Below the pieces are notes generated by a model. It saw only the letters and a program-made list of their open reading frames with translations. It was not told the DNA's origin and made no database searches. The translations under genes were made by a program, and so were the position numbers. Positions 9,001-16,555 of a DNA stretch of 64,000 nt are shown here, one piece after another (positions within the stretch are counted from its first letter, which is position 1; each line of letters begins with the position of its first letter). The DNA comes from Clostridium sp. (GTDB lineage: Bacteria; Bacillota; Clostridia; Lachnospirales; Lachnospiraceae): the NCBI GenBank assembly GCA_031275405.1, contig JAISOV010000016.1, forward strand, positions 23,725 to 87,724, in the 5' to 3' direction.

Positions 9001-10873
9001 GAATGTGGGCGGTGTCGCACAGGTGGAAGCGCAAAAGTCGAGCGACCTGTTTATGAAAACGCAGTACCTCGACGAACTCACAAACGGGCGCGGCACGGTG
9101 TTTGCGACAGGCACTCCCATTTCAAACAGCATGGTTGAGCTTTACACCATGCAGCGCTATCTGCAATACAAGACACTTGTACAAAACGGTTTACAGCATT
9201 TTGACGCATGGGCTTCCACTTTTGGGGAAACAGTTACAGCGATAGAACTTGCGCCGGAAGGAACGGGCTATCGTGCCAAAACCCGCTTTGCCAAGTTTTA
9301 CAATTTGCCTGAACTCATGTCGATGTTCAAAATGACCGCTGACATTCAAACAGCGGATATGCTGCAATTGCCTGTGCCAAAGGCGAACTTCCACACCGAA
9401 GTTATCAAGCCGAGTAAGTGGCAGCAGGATATGGTTGCGGAGCTTGCCGAACGTGCCGAAGTTATCCGAAAAGGCGATATTGACCCACGAATCGACAATA
9501 TGCTGAAAGTCACCAACGACGGGCGTAAGTTGGCTCTCGACCAACGGCTCATCAACGAAATGCTGCCCGACGACCCGAACGGCAAGGTTGCCGTTTGCGC
9601 GGCGAATGTGTTCCGCATTTGGGATGAAAACAAGGAAAAGCGTTCCACGCAGCTTGTGTTCTCCGACCTGTCCACGCCCCACGGCGATGGGAAGTTTAAT
9701 GTCTATGACGACCTCAAACAAAAGCTGATTGCCAAAGGAATCCCCGAAGAAGAAATCGCCTTTATCCATGACGCGAACACCGAGGTCAAGAAAAAAGAAC
9801 TTTTCGCAAAGGTACGCAAAGGACAAATCCGCGTCCTTATGGGAAGTACCCAAAAGATGGGCGCGGGTACAAACGTGCAGGACAGACTTATCGCATTGCA
9901 TGATTTGGATTGTCCATGGCGTCCGTCCGATTTGGCCCAACGGTTAGGGCGAATTGTACGACAAGGCAACAAAAATCCCGAAGTCGAGATTTTCCGCTAT
10001 GTCACCGAGGGGACGTTCGACAGCTATTTGTACCAGCTTGTGGAAAACAAGCAGAAGTTTATTGCGCAGATTATGACGAGTAAGACTCCCGTTCGTGTTG
10101 CGGAAGATGTGGACGAAACGGCTCTTTCCTACGCCGAAATCAAGGCTTTGGCGACTGGCAATCCGCTTATCATTGAGAAATGTCAGCTTGAAATGGACGT
10201 GAATAAGCTCAAAATTCTGCAAGCAAGCCACAATAGTCAAAAATACGCTTTGGAGGACAAAATCCTCAAAGAATATCCGCAGGCAATCAAGCGGTTGACC
10301 GAGCGAATATCCGGCTACAAGACCGACATTGCAACAGTGGCGAAATACCCGGCAGACAAAGACCATTTCCCGCCCATGAAAATCGGCGGGGATCTTTTTG
10401 CCGAAAAAGCCGACGCGGGCAAGGCGATAATCGAAGCCTGCAAAGCGATGTCCTCGCCCGACCCCGTGGCGTTGGGCGAATATCGCGGCTTTCAGATGAT
10501 ACTGTCCTTCGACAGCTTTTCAAAGGAATACCGCGTTACGCTCTCCGGGGCGCTCTCCCACACCGTCAAACTCGGCACGGACATTCACGGCAACATCACC
10601 CGCTTGGACAACGCTTTGGAACGGTTTGCAGAACACAAGGGATATGACGAGCGGGAGCTTGCGGAGGTTCGGCAGCAGATGGAAAACGCCAAGGCCGAGG
10701 TGGCGCGGCCTTTCCCGCAGGAGACGGAGCTTGCCGAGAAAACGGCGCGGCTGGCGGAGGCCAATATCGCGCTGAACCTTGACAAGCGCGAGCCGGAAAT
10801 CGTCGGGGGCGAGCCGGACGAGGGCGACAGCGCGGACGCGCCGCAGAAGAAAGAAAGAGCTTATGGGAGGTGA
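2825..10873 (+). CDS. giant DNA methyltransferase / SNF2-type helicase fusion of an ICE
   Basis: A 2682-residue protein typical of large clostridial conjugative elements. The N-terminus (MAAKYQFIMQMYESVL... NDQILIYAQRP) resembles the ArdC-like start of such proteins. Residues about 280-400 are a low-complexity linker that overlaps tnpV. An adenine-methyltransferase-like core follows, with motif I NVLEPSCGIGNFFG near residue 1193 and GNVPFGSY near 1259 in place of a standard NPPY. A superfamily II helicase comes last: Walker A AHEVGAGKTFE near 1876, DEAHYFKN near 2043 and QRLGRIVRQGN near 2372. AAGGAGG precedes the ATG. The role in protecting or processing element DNA is inferred. Confidence 0.9.
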   Translation: MAAKYQFIMQMYESVLQRVTHSPAEWTAFIRAACRNYKLPFNDQILIYAQRPDATAVLEIEKWNRQFGRWVNKGAKGIAVFDEEYNGNSRLKHYFDISDTHESRFSRPVPIWQMNTAYEADVIESLENSFGELEDDSGLAAALISAAHNAVDDNLSDYLNELIYCREDSFLEELDGLNVEMEYKTALQNSVAYMLLTRCGLDADEYLDFEDFRYISDFNTRNTVNALGTAASDISETCLREISATVINLQRQEQNQNRTFATPPQKGDNNIKNSERSTPHERTDISDAGRLPNTQSASPGGSRPGSPWQVRIGKKEIPQTEPQNPVHEPADIGQAERTSDGNRADGERAHGTVDPADGGGAGRGRELESPRPNEMGGLDEQYPPQRGGTGDERTDIRIKPLPRGPHEVRRLRGVGAEYRQLTLMGEAEEQKSSAFSISQQIIDEVLTTGGNEENSVLRIISWFRRIHTPTENAAFLRKEYGEGGKGFIFGGQHVSVWWDENIIRIAVGDNARYAENATTLHWLNVELRIRDLFRLGRFAPQSELDKVDGFELKSLADHLWYLHHDLADGITFSFMDEELFKGGFPDSTAHIAELLAEPTARQTILDGLTEFAAEYEQDNDLLRFRFSESHMRDALTLLNDLQYDPNILTADESVSTLRPGFITQDEVDAILLQGGNVEHGKYRIYSYFLHAHTAKEKADFLNDEYGWGGTGRTGFNENHDSKGISFSRENNHMPYDKVILPWSKVAKRVDELIADGRYMTERERGLLPEYEKSELAREVYLFYTNQPEDVPRPYPFGSETTNAIKEIRPQLDEPERVAGILSGMAAVLDNTADFDRSYQSMQKAFEDLTAYQNGEYTLFPTDKPAEKETAQPAPAPVTHEQPAADEAAVYDLQLGTAVYLGMDEYEIYSFDDSNVVLRDIKYPLFTRDMPRDEFERKLRENHLNDHLIADGETETPVLPIPKQETAQPHTPKIGDRYEIQGRRFVVDSVDTDSGKVSLRDVTFEGSAGFPVFRSESFDFIRQYDPIEDLPDERQRIVTETTPIPTDEPLTPAWEKPKPKGKVNVFDPHPEIPQSERHNYRITDDDLGAGGAKTKFKNNVEAIKTLQDIELENRFATPEEQEILARYVGWGGLQQAFDPHNKQWEDEYLELNALLSPEEYESARSTTLNAHYTYPTVIKAIYKAVENMGFKTGNVLEPSCGIGNFFGLVPESMAGSKLFGVELDSLTGRIARQLYQKNNIAVQGFEKTELPDSFFDLAVGNVPFGSYGVADKRYDKHKFHIHDYFFARTLDKVRPGGIVAFVTSRFTLDKKDSSVRKYIAQRADLIGAIRLPMTAFKANAGTEVTTDIIFLQKRDRIVDIEPDWVHLGYVNGIGADGEETEIAVNSYFAEHPDMILGTMSAASGTRMYGGENSISCVPFEDSDLTEQLAEAVTNIHAEITEYERDEDEPEEEFAIPADPNVRNYSYTTVEGQIYYRQDSIMVPVEMPVTAQNRVKGLIELRECVRTLIFYQTSDYPDHAIDAEQTKLNRLYDSFTRKYGLINSRGNSIAFAQDSAYCLLCSLENLDENGELESKAAMFTKRTIKPHIPITHVDTASEALAVSLSEKARVDLSFMAQLTDMSEDAIVKELEGVIFLNIGNASDQSKTYVTADEYLSGNIREKLELAKAAQATFPDGRYDVNVKSLETAMPKDLTAAEISVRLGATWLPEDVVQQFMYELLQTPPYAQGRVKVHYSHHTGEWNVTEKTYDRSNIHTFNTYGTQRINAYQIIEQSLNLRDVRIFDKVYTPEGDEKRVLNKKETAIAQAKQEIIRSKFEEWIWKDPARRERLCRLYNDRFNSIRPREYDGSHLKFPGMNPEIVLRKHQIDAIAHQLYGGNTLLAHEVGAGKTFEMVAAAMESKRLGLANKSLIVVPNHITEQWAAEFLQLYPSANILVATKKDFETKNRKKFCARIATGDYDAVIIGHSQFEKIPMSAERQEAMLRRQIDELIEGIDEVKRNKGEKFTIKQMEKMKKNLEVRLQKLTDQSRKDDVVTFEELGIDRLFIDEAHYFKNLFLITKMRNVGGVAQVEAQKSSDLFMKTQYLDELTNGRGTVFATGTPISNSMVELYTMQRYLQYKTLVQNGLQHFDAWASTFGETVTAIELAPEGTGYRAKTRFAKFYNLPELMSMFKMTADIQTADMLQLPVPKANFHTEVIKPSKWQQDMVAELAERAEVIRKGDIDPRIDNMLKVTNDGRKLALDQRLINEMLPDDPNGKVAVCAANVFRIWDENKEKRSTQLVFSDLSTPHGDGKFNVYDDLKQKLIAKGIPEEEIAFIHDANTEVKKKELFAKVRKGQIRVLMGSTQKMGAGTNVQDRLIALHDLDCPWRPSDLAQRLGRIVRQGNKNPEVEIFRYVTEGTFDSYLYQLVENKQKFIAQIMTSKTPVRVAEDVDETALSYAEIKALATGNPLIIEKCQLEMDVNKLKILQASHNSQKYALEDKILKEYPQAIKRLTERISGYKTDIATVAKYPADKDHFPPMKIGGDLFAEKADAGKAIIEACKAMSSPDPVALGEYRGFQMILSFDSFSKEYRVTLSGALSHTVKLGTDIHGNITRLDNALERFAEHKGYDERELAEVRQQMENAKAEVARPFPQETELAEKTARLAEANIALNLDKREPEIVGGEPDEGDSADAPQKKERAYGR
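3663..4019 (+). CDS. tnpV: TnpV-like transposon protein, nested out of frame inside the helicase gene
   Basis: A complete 118-residue protein (MNELTYRTQGDYQIPNLL ... MKWVGLMNNIRHSAEELVMSELIYA) that I recognise as TnpV-like, a small protein common in clostridial ICEs and of unknown biochemical role. It lies entirely within the helicase gene in the +1 frame, opposite helicase residues about 280-398, which form a repetitive Arg/Gly/Asp/Pro-rich linker. AAGGAG stands about 8 bases before its ATG, so it can be translated on its own. The helicase frame stays open throughout. This is overprinting: the linker looks like the by-product frame. Confidence 0.75.
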   Translation: MNELTYRTQGDYQIPNLLPPEEAAPVVLGKYALARKKFLKQSRRILFTNLLTSGKLNAHLMETEQTANERMELLTRQMAAAQGVDESLKARDQMKWVGLMNNIRHSAEELVMSELIYA

Positions 10874-10876
10874 AAA

Positions 10877-11323
10877 ATGGGTTATCAGGAGAGTTTGGTT
10901 TTGGTTAGGCCACACCAGCATCTGCACAGCATTGTTGCGGACTGTGAGAACAAAAGGCAAAGCGGCTGTTATGAGCAGAATCCCTGCTCTATCGAATTGC
11001 GGTCGGTGGCTGTCCTGAAACGGCGGATACACACATCCCCGGCAGGAACAAAGCTGCTATGGGTGACAGGCGGCCGCTACTTCCACAATAGAGCGGGCCT
11101 GCTTGGTAAGCCTTTGGGCGATAGCAGGCTCAAGCTGTTGTTTCTATCGGCGGAGAGCCTTTTTGGGCAGAAGCATACAGACGGCATTGATTTCCCAGAC
11201 AGTATAAGACTGTCGGAAAACTCTTGGATAAAGCGATATACGCCGCAGGAGTTCCTTGCGGCGGTTCGCCCCTATACAGGGAGGCCGAGGGGCGTGATCG
11301 ATGGACCATCGAAATATCCCTGA
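10877..11323 (+). CDS. hypothetical ICE protein, 148 residues
   Basis: The start lies 4 bases after the helicase stop, with GGGAGG 5-6 bases upstream of the ATG, so the gene is probably co-transcribed. The N-terminus MGYQESLVLVRPHQHL is followed by a region with HTSPAGTKLLWVTGGRYFHNR. No motif or family is recognised. The last 20 residues are Pro/Arg/Gly-rich and may not be conserved. Confidence 0.55.
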   Translation: MGYQESLVLVRPHQHLHSIVADCENKRQSGCYEQNPCSIELRSVAVLKRRIHTSPAGTKLLWVTGGRYFHNRAGLLGKPLGDSRLKLLFLSAESLFGQKHTDGIDFPDSIRLSENSWIKRYTPQEFLAAVRPYTGRPRGVIDGPSKYP

Positions 11324-11540
11324 CCTTTTGAGGACAATGCCGAAGCGGATGGCCTGGGGCATCGCCGACGAAGCGCTGGAATCCGCCGTCCCGTCCCGAA
11401 AGCCTGATCAGCCCAGAACCGGGCCCGCAGAATCCGGTGCCGCGATACTTGGGGGCGCTTTTCAGACGCTGCGCAGTGCGTGGCAAAACTGTTGCCGCAG
11501 GCAAGGCGGCACGGCCAGACAAGAAAAGGAGAAAGAAGCC

Positions 11541-12059
11541 ATGGTCATGAAAAAACATCTCTATAAGCAGCTCGTCTACGGATCCTTCCTGAAATCAAGC
11601 CCCAGGGCAGTCATGATCTGCCTCATCGATATGGCAAACCCGCACAGGGGATTCTCCTGCTTCCCGGCGATCGGCACGATCGCCCAGCGGGTCGCCCTGA
11701 GCATCTCCACCGTCAAACGTGCGCTCAGGACGTTAGTCAGGCAAGGATTCCTGCAGAAGGCGGCCTGTTTCTATAAAGGCTTCCAGCAGACCAATCTTTA
11801 CACGGTGCTGTTTCCCGGCCCCCGCACAGGAAACGGGGAAGCGCCCCAGCAAGGATCCGGGCGGGAGGATCCGGCAGACTGTCCGGCCGGGCAGGAGACA
11901 CCCGAAGACCCGCAGGACAACGACCCGTTTCCGCACAGGGCTGCCGTTCTCTCTGGCGGCCCAGAACGCAGCTTCTCATCCTTTTTCCCAAAACGGGCGT
12001 GGAGCCGGACTGTAAAACGAAAAAACAGACATACAGGAAGGAAAAAACGGATCCGGTAA
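11541..12059 (+). CDS. winged-helix DNA-binding protein (HTH_36/replication-protein-like)
   Basis: The first 90 residues form a winged helix: SPRAVMICLIDMANPHRGFSCFP, then TIAQRVALSISTVKRALRTLVRQGFLQK as the helix-turn-helix and wing. Such proteins in ICEs act as replication or regulation proteins. AAGGAG 9 bases before the ATG at 11541 is better than the in-frame start at 11301. The tail after residue 100 is low complexity. From about 11940 another frame gives a coherent ending (VEPDCKTKKQTYRKEKTDPVKKM, stop near 12138), so the gene may carry a frameshift. Confidence 0.6.
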   Translation: MVMKKHLYKQLVYGSFLKSSPRAVMICLIDMANPHRGFSCFPAIGTIAQRVALSISTVKRALRTLVRQGFLQKAACFYKGFQQTNLYTVLFPGPRTGNGEAPQQGSGREDPADCPAGQETPEDPQDNDPFPHRAAVLSGGPERSFSSFFPKRAWSRTVKRKNRHTGRKKRIR

Positions 12060-12244
12060 AAAAAATGACCTCCCCGGAGGGCCAGGGTGGCCCCCAGAAC
12101 AGAAAGGGAACGGGAATTACCAGCCGAAAAAGAAACTAAACCGAAAGAAAACCTCTAAACACAGATGCCCGGCGGTATCCATGCACAAAGAGGACAGGCC
12201 TGTGTCTTCCCGCGCCTACAAAACCCGATGCTGCTGGGAAAATA

Positions 12245-12262
12245 AAATAACATATGTTATTT
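12245..12262. promoter_or_regulatory. 18-bp perfect palindrome, possible operator
   Basis: AAATAACATATGTTATTT is a perfect 18-base dyad in the gap between the winged-helix gene and the DUF6050-like gene. It has the size and symmetry of a dimeric repressor site. No obvious promoter overlaps it, so the role is conjectural. Confidence 0.3.
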
Positions 12263-12337
12263 ATATGCATGTACTACACAGGCAACAGAAGGCCGGTCAT
12301 ACGAATCAGCCCTCTCCTGCCCGTTTTTTGTGCCTAT

Positions 12338-12703
12338 TTATTCGACAGGGTCTTCTATTATGCTGCCTTTGCCTGCAGTAAGCAGGCGGTACACCGTCAA
12401 AGGTATGTACCATGCGGCACAGACAAGCCGCCATACCAGAACGACCCCACCAATGATACCGCCCAATATGAAGTTGAGGGCGACAATCCCTACCGTTCCG
12501 GCTATGTCGTACCCATGCGGCACAAGCCATACAGACATACGTCGGATACCGAACGGGATACCGCAGCACAGCCACACATAAAAGTAGTCTGTTTTGCCGT
12601 TCTTGGTAAATACTGGATTGAACATGAGGAATAAAAACAATGCAGCAGCGGCGGGCAGAACTGTTTTCTTAAAAAATTCTTTCCATATTTTCCTGCGTGT
12701 CAT
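12338..12703 (-). CDS. DUF6050-like membrane protein
   Basis: A 121-residue protein with a basic N-terminus and three likely membrane helices (VLPAAAALFLFLMF; FYVWLCCGIPFGI; GTVGIVALNFILGGIIGGVVLVW). The pattern GIPFGIRRM...WLVPHGYDIAGTVG...WRLVCAAWYIPLTVYRL matches my memory of the DUF6050 family found in clostridial mobile elements; the molecular role is unknown. It is the only leftward gene in the ICE section and has a candidate promoter about 125 bases upstream. Confidence 0.6.
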   Translation of the reverse strand: MTRRKIWKEFFKKTVLPAAAALFLFLMFNPVFTKNGKTDYFYVWLCCGIPFGIRRMSVWLVPHGYDIAGTVGIVALNFILGGIIGGVVLVWRLVCAAWYIPLTVYRLLTAGKGSIIEDPVE

Positions 12704-12828
12704 CTCCTCGCTCCTTTTCTGACGGAAATTGCGGGACAGCTTCCATATCCGTAAGATGGTTTCAACAGTCTTTCATGCATCGGCGGTCTGTCCGCTCTGT
12801 GCCGAAATCCCCACAATCTTGCAGTCTA

Positions 12829-12857
12829 CTTGTATCATACACTTATGCGTGTGTCAA
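12829..12857 (-). promoter_or_regulatory. candidate sigma-A promoter for the DUF6050-like gene
   Basis: On the minus strand TTGACA (12852-12857) is followed after 17 bases by TACAAG, preceded by TGA as a possible extended -10. The interval contains the partial dyad ACACGCATAAGTGTAT, which may be an operator. The -10 is poor, so the call is tentative. Confidence 0.35.
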
Positions 12858-13000
12858 CAAGTTTTTCAAATATTTTTTCAGCACAAGAAACACCTGTGTA
12901 TCATGGTACCAGATACTCCGAGTGCTTCCTGCGGCCCTTGCAGATGGATGTCTGTCTATGTTAAAATGGCGCTATTCCGAAGAAAAGAAGGGAGCAGGCC

Positions 13001-14410
13001 ATGGAAAAAATACAGGAAGTCCTCCTGAGTGTGGATGAGCAGCGCCAGTACGACACCGTACGCCGCATCCTGGAGGGGAACCAAAGCCCCCAGAGAGCGG
13101 CACTGATCCTAGGCGTGACTGGCAGGACCATACGCAATTATATCAGCGGATTCCGCAAAGCAGGTGCCCAATGGTTCGTACATGGAAACCGCGGCAGAAA
13201 ACCAGCACGCACCATTGCGCCGCAGGTACAGACGCAGATAGCGGATCTGTATCAGTCCAAGTATTATGACGCAAGCTATTCCCACGCGAAAGAGCTCCTT
13301 GAAAAGAAAGAGGGCATCGGCATCTCCGAAAGCAGTGTCAGGAAGATCCTGCTTTCGAGAAACCTCCTTTCACCGCAGGTCCATAAAAAGACCCGCCGCC
13401 AGATACAGAGGAAATTAGAGCGGGCAAAAAAGTCCGCCGGAACAGAGGCCCAGCAGGCAGCAATCGAAAAAGAGATAGCGAGGGCCGCCGCACCGCACCC
13501 GCGACGCGAGCGGTGTCCGTATTTTGGCGAGATGATCCAGATGGACGCTTCGGAGCATCCATGGTTCGGAACGCAGAAAGCGACGCTACATGCCGCCATT
13601 GATAATTCGACCGGAATCGTTGTGGGAGCGTATTTTGAGCGCCGCGAGACCTTAAGCGGATATTATCACGTATTCCATCAGATCTTAGAGACATATGGCA
13701 TACCGTATATGTTTTATACGGATAACAGGACCGTATTCCGGTACAAAAAGAAAAAAAATCCCGCCCTCGAAAAAGATTCCTTCACACAGTTTTCATACGC
13801 CTGCCATCAGCTTGGCGTAGACGTGAAAACGACCAGCGTGCCGCAGGCAAAAGGGCAGATCGAGCGCCTTTTCGGTACGCTCCAGCAAAGGCTGCCGGTT
13901 GAGCTGCGTCTTGCGGGCATATCTGCCATGGATGCCGCCAACGAATTCCTGAGGACATACCTTGACGGATACAATGAGAAATTTTCCAAGTCAAAGACAG
14001 ATCTGAAATCTGTCTTTGACTTAAGTCCGGGCGCACAGAAAATCAACCTGACACTTGCGGTCCTGACGAAGCGTACCATAGATAAAGGACATTCCGTATC
14101 TTTCCAGAACCATTATTACCGCACGGTAGACCATGATGGGATTCCGTTCCATCTGGCGCCCAGGACAGAAGGCCTTCTCGTAGAGGCCTTTGACAAAACG
14201 AAATATTTCTGTACCGGCGGCAGAGTACTTGCCTTGGAGGAGATCCGGAAACATGAAGAGGTTTCCAGCAATATCGACAGGCCCGCCGGAGACAGGATAA
14301 GGCCTCCGCAGAAGAAAAACATACCGGCAATGGGACATCCTTGGAGAATGCCGGTTTTTGATTCGTTTCTAGGAAAGCAGGCTCACAGACGGCACCTAGC
14401 CGGCGCATAG
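13001..14410 (+). CDS. ISNCY (IS1202-like) family transposase
   Basis: A 469-residue DDE transposase. Residues 1-60 contain an HTH (SPQRAALILGVTGRTIRNYISGF). The rve-type core shows MIQMDASEHPWFG, MFYTDNRTVF and AKGQIERLFGTLQ as the D, D and E positions. GGGAG precedes the ATG. The length suits the IS1202 group and no stop or frameshift is seen. I could not define terminal inverted repeats. The sequence directly after the stop is the tail of another gene, so the element may have inserted into it or be followed by a deletion. Confidence 0.85.
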   Translation: MEKIQEVLLSVDEQRQYDTVRRILEGNQSPQRAALILGVTGRTIRNYISGFRKAGAQWFVHGNRGRKPARTIAPQVQTQIADLYQSKYYDASYSHAKELLEKKEGIGISESSVRKILLSRNLLSPQVHKKTRRQIQRKLERAKKSAGTEAQQAAIEKEIARAAAPHPRRERCPYFGEMIQMDASEHPWFGTQKATLHAAIDNSTGIVVGAYFERRETLSGYYHVFHQILETYGIPYMFYTDNRTVFRYKKKKNPALEKDSFTQFSYACHQLGVDVKTTSVPQAKGQIERLFGTLQQRLPVELRLAGISAMDAANEFLRTYLDGYNEKFSKSKTDLKSVFDLSPGAQKINLTLAVLTKRTIDKGHSVSFQNHYYRTVDHDGIPFHLAPRTEGLLVEAFDKTKYFCTGGRVLALEEIRKHEEVSSNIDRPAGDRIRPPQKKNIPAMGHPWRMPVFDSFLGKQAHRRHLAGA

Positions 14411-14548
14411 GTCCTGACCCCGCACAGATACGTTGACGGGCTGGTGAAAGCCGGCCTGTTCTGTGTGCAAAAAGGGAGAGGTCATGCTTATCAGCAGGGC
14501 TGGTTCTGGAGGAGGTTAAGAACGGGTGCTTTTAGCCCCCTCCTGTAG
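14411..14548 (+). pseudogene. C-terminal fragment of a truncated gene next to the transposase
   Basis: Directly after the transposase stop an open frame of 45 codons without a start reads VLTPHRYVDGLVKAGLFCVQKGRGHAYQQGW and ends at a TAG. Its composition is protein-like, with a winged-helix flavour (YVDGLVKAGLF). I read it as the tail of a gene cut by the insertion or by a deletion at the ICE edge. The parent family is not recognised. Confidence 0.4.
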
Positions 14549-15136
14549 CTGGTTAAAAAATTTTTTAGGAAAAAATCAAAAACGCTTGACATACCTTTTT
14601 TACGTTTTTTTCATCGGCTGATAACTTGGTTTCTTGTAAAAGGAAATGCAACAACAAAAAGCAATAGAAAACCATAGGGCAAAGCCGTATCATGGAACCT
14701 GGAGAACGCCAATAAAAGGACGGCGGCCTATGATCCAATGAGAGCATACCACAGAAGGGCGCGGATTCCAGCACCTATCCGCAGACGGGCGCGGCGGGAT
14801 AAGGGCGCTCTGGCGCAGTGGGTGCGAGGCTCCGGAGATCGCGCCGGAGACGGAGCGGACAGAAGCATGGCAAGCCGCAGGATAAGACGCGGCACGATAC
14901 GACAGTCAGACAGCGGCCTTACGGAACGACCTGGATCTTTGCCGAGACGTGGGAAACCGTCTGTCGGAAAAACCGCGGGCGGAGCCGCAGCGCCATAAAA
15001 GCAACGGGGTACACGGAGTCCATCGCCTATGCCGATGGGAAGCTGAAAGAAGGCTGGGGAACCTGGCGGCAACCCTATGGAGATTTGCTGCATGTGATAT
15101 GGCAATGAACCTACATAAAAAAATTTAAAAATTATC
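14549..15136. other. gene-poor junction at the right side of the ICE
   Basis: No convincing gene is seen. ORFs on both strands are Arg/Ser-rich shadows. Bases 14592-14617 (TACCTTTTTTACG...TCATCGG) nearly match the AT-rich element upstream of the tRNA-Arg promoter at 23050-23076, but the adjacent -35 is damaged here. A few codon-like stretches on the plus strand (RPYGTTWIFAETWETV near 14920) could be gene remains. The stretch probably holds the ICE/chromosome junction. Confidence 0.4.
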
Positions 15137-15165
15137 TTGACAATCTGTTGATAAGGCGCTATACT
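15137..15165 (+). promoter_or_regulatory. sigma-A promoter of the unknown 15.2-kb gene
   Basis: TTGACA at 15137-15142, a 17-base spacer, then TATACT at 15160-15165, preceded by AT-rich sequence (AAAAAATTTAAAAATTATC). It lies about 75 bases before the ATG at 15239, which has AAAGGAG upstream. Confidence 0.7.
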
Positions 15166-15238
15166 AAAATCAGGAAGAAAATAATTCCAACTTTTACAAT
15201 TTAAGGATTTCAACTTCAAAACGAAAGGAGACAGTACT

Positions 15239-16417
15239 ATGCAACTTAGTAAAGAACGGGCAGACGCACTTTGTGCAATCATTGCACTTGGGTTTGTGGG
15301 GCAGAACCAGCGTGAGGATAGAACGGGCAGGACACTCTATCTATACGATTCACAGGCAGATGCTATTAAGCATGCCACGCTTCAACAGACCCTATGGGAT
15401 AGCTTTGGCATCAACATTGCCAATGAGTTACAAAATGCCAAAGACGCTACTACAGGACGGAAAATCCATCCCTTTATTTACGCCCTGCCCTATGGCAATG
15501 AGGGGGGGCCTCGGAGACTTACCTATGAGGAAGTCAAGGTGAATGAGGAGGAAATTGCAGACATAGCACAAATAACGGAATCCGCCGCCAATTCCCTGAT
15601 TACTGCAACAAATCGTTTTCGTGGTGCATATATCGGGGGGTTTATCAACTATACAGAGGGGAAGCTATCTTTAATCGGTCCATCCAGCCTGTATTTGCGT
15701 GAACGTATGTATCTAGCCCGTAACAATCCCCGGCCTGAATCCGTAGCTGCAATGTTCATTGATTATGCCAATGTGGTACAAGAAACGAAAAAGTTTCTCA
15801 GGGAATGTTCACAGACATTTCGTACCCATGGGGCAATCTATGAGAACATTGGGACTTCTTCCGACTTAACCGAAGCATTGATTTCGGAAGGAAAGCCGGG
15901 GGATGATCAACGCATACTTGAGGAAGGCAAGATATTTTCCAGCTGTCACGGATTGGTAACTTCCATGTATTATCACTCGGATGTCCATTCCCATCACCTT
16001 GATGAAGGTGTATGTGTTGAGCTGTCTCTGAGTGACGATACCTGCAAATCGGCCTCCTGCATCCCTTGTGCAATCTTTGCGGCATCGCAGGGCACTCCGG
16101 CTTCGGCAGTACATTTTGGCCGGGGAGATTTTTGGAATCTGCCCACTGTTGCAATACGAAGGTCGCTCAATCCACGGTTTGAAGATAATTGGCGTGCTTT
16201 CGTTACTACCTGCTTTGTTTCCGCAAGTCACGAAATACTGGAATGGCAATTTTTTCATCCCATCACAATGCAGATGGCAGGGCTGGTTGGCAACGCAGCT
16301 GAGTTGGCGGCAATTCCGGAAATGTTTCTTGATGCTTTAACCTTTGAAGGCTCGTTTATTGACAGAATGATAAAATACCTGCCAATCTATCATCCGCCAG
16401 CAGTACAACATACTTAA
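15239..16417 (+). CDS. unrecognised 392-residue protein with its own promoter
   Basis: The gene begins MQLSKERADALCAIIALG and has a clear promoter and AAAGGAG. Codon use is visibly more AT-rich than in the flanking DNA, which suggests a transferred single-gene unit. No signal peptide or clear membrane helix is seen. A Cys/His-rich stretch in the second half (HSHHLDEGVCVELSL ... CKSASCIPCAIF) could bind metal; C-x-E followed by C-x-x-C recalls zinc deaminases, but the spacing is short, so this is not claimed. The protein also has a GTPASAVHFGRGDFW segment. I know no family for it. Confidence 0.7.
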   Translation: MQLSKERADALCAIIALGFVGQNQREDRTGRTLYLYDSQADAIKHATLQQTLWDSFGINIANELQNAKDATTGRKIHPFIYALPYGNEGGPRRLTYEEVKVNEEEIADIAQITESAANSLITATNRFRGAYIGGFINYTEGKLSLIGPSSLYLRERMYLARNNPRPESVAAMFIDYANVVQETKKFLRECSQTFRTHGAIYENIGTSSDLTEALISEGKPGDDQRILEEGKIFSSCHGLVTSMYYHSDVHSHHLDEGVCVELSLSDDTCKSASCIPCAIFAASQGTPASAVHFGRGDFWNLPTVAIRRSLNPRFEDNWRAFVTTCFVSASHEILEWQFFHPITMQMAGLVGNAAELAAIPEMFLDALTFEGSFIDRMIKYLPIYHPPAVQHT

Positions 16418-16555
16418 AATATTTTGCGGTGCACTACTGAAACATCATAAAAATGTACAAGGAGGAAAATTGATGCCGCTGATTTAGAAAGGTGACCAAA
16501 AGCTGCGACAGCAGCAAAGAAAACGGGCAGATTATTTACGGAATGCGACGACGGG

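Noticed and set aside
14728-15282. 184-residue minus ORF and overlapping plus ORFs at the ICE edge
   Set aside because: Low-complexity Arg/Ser/Ala-rich products without ribosome binding sites.
15990-16075. Zinc-deaminase active site in the unknown 392-residue protein
   Set aside because: C-x-E and C-x-x-C are present, but only about 12 residues separate them, shorter than in the deaminase families I know, so no deaminase function is claimed.
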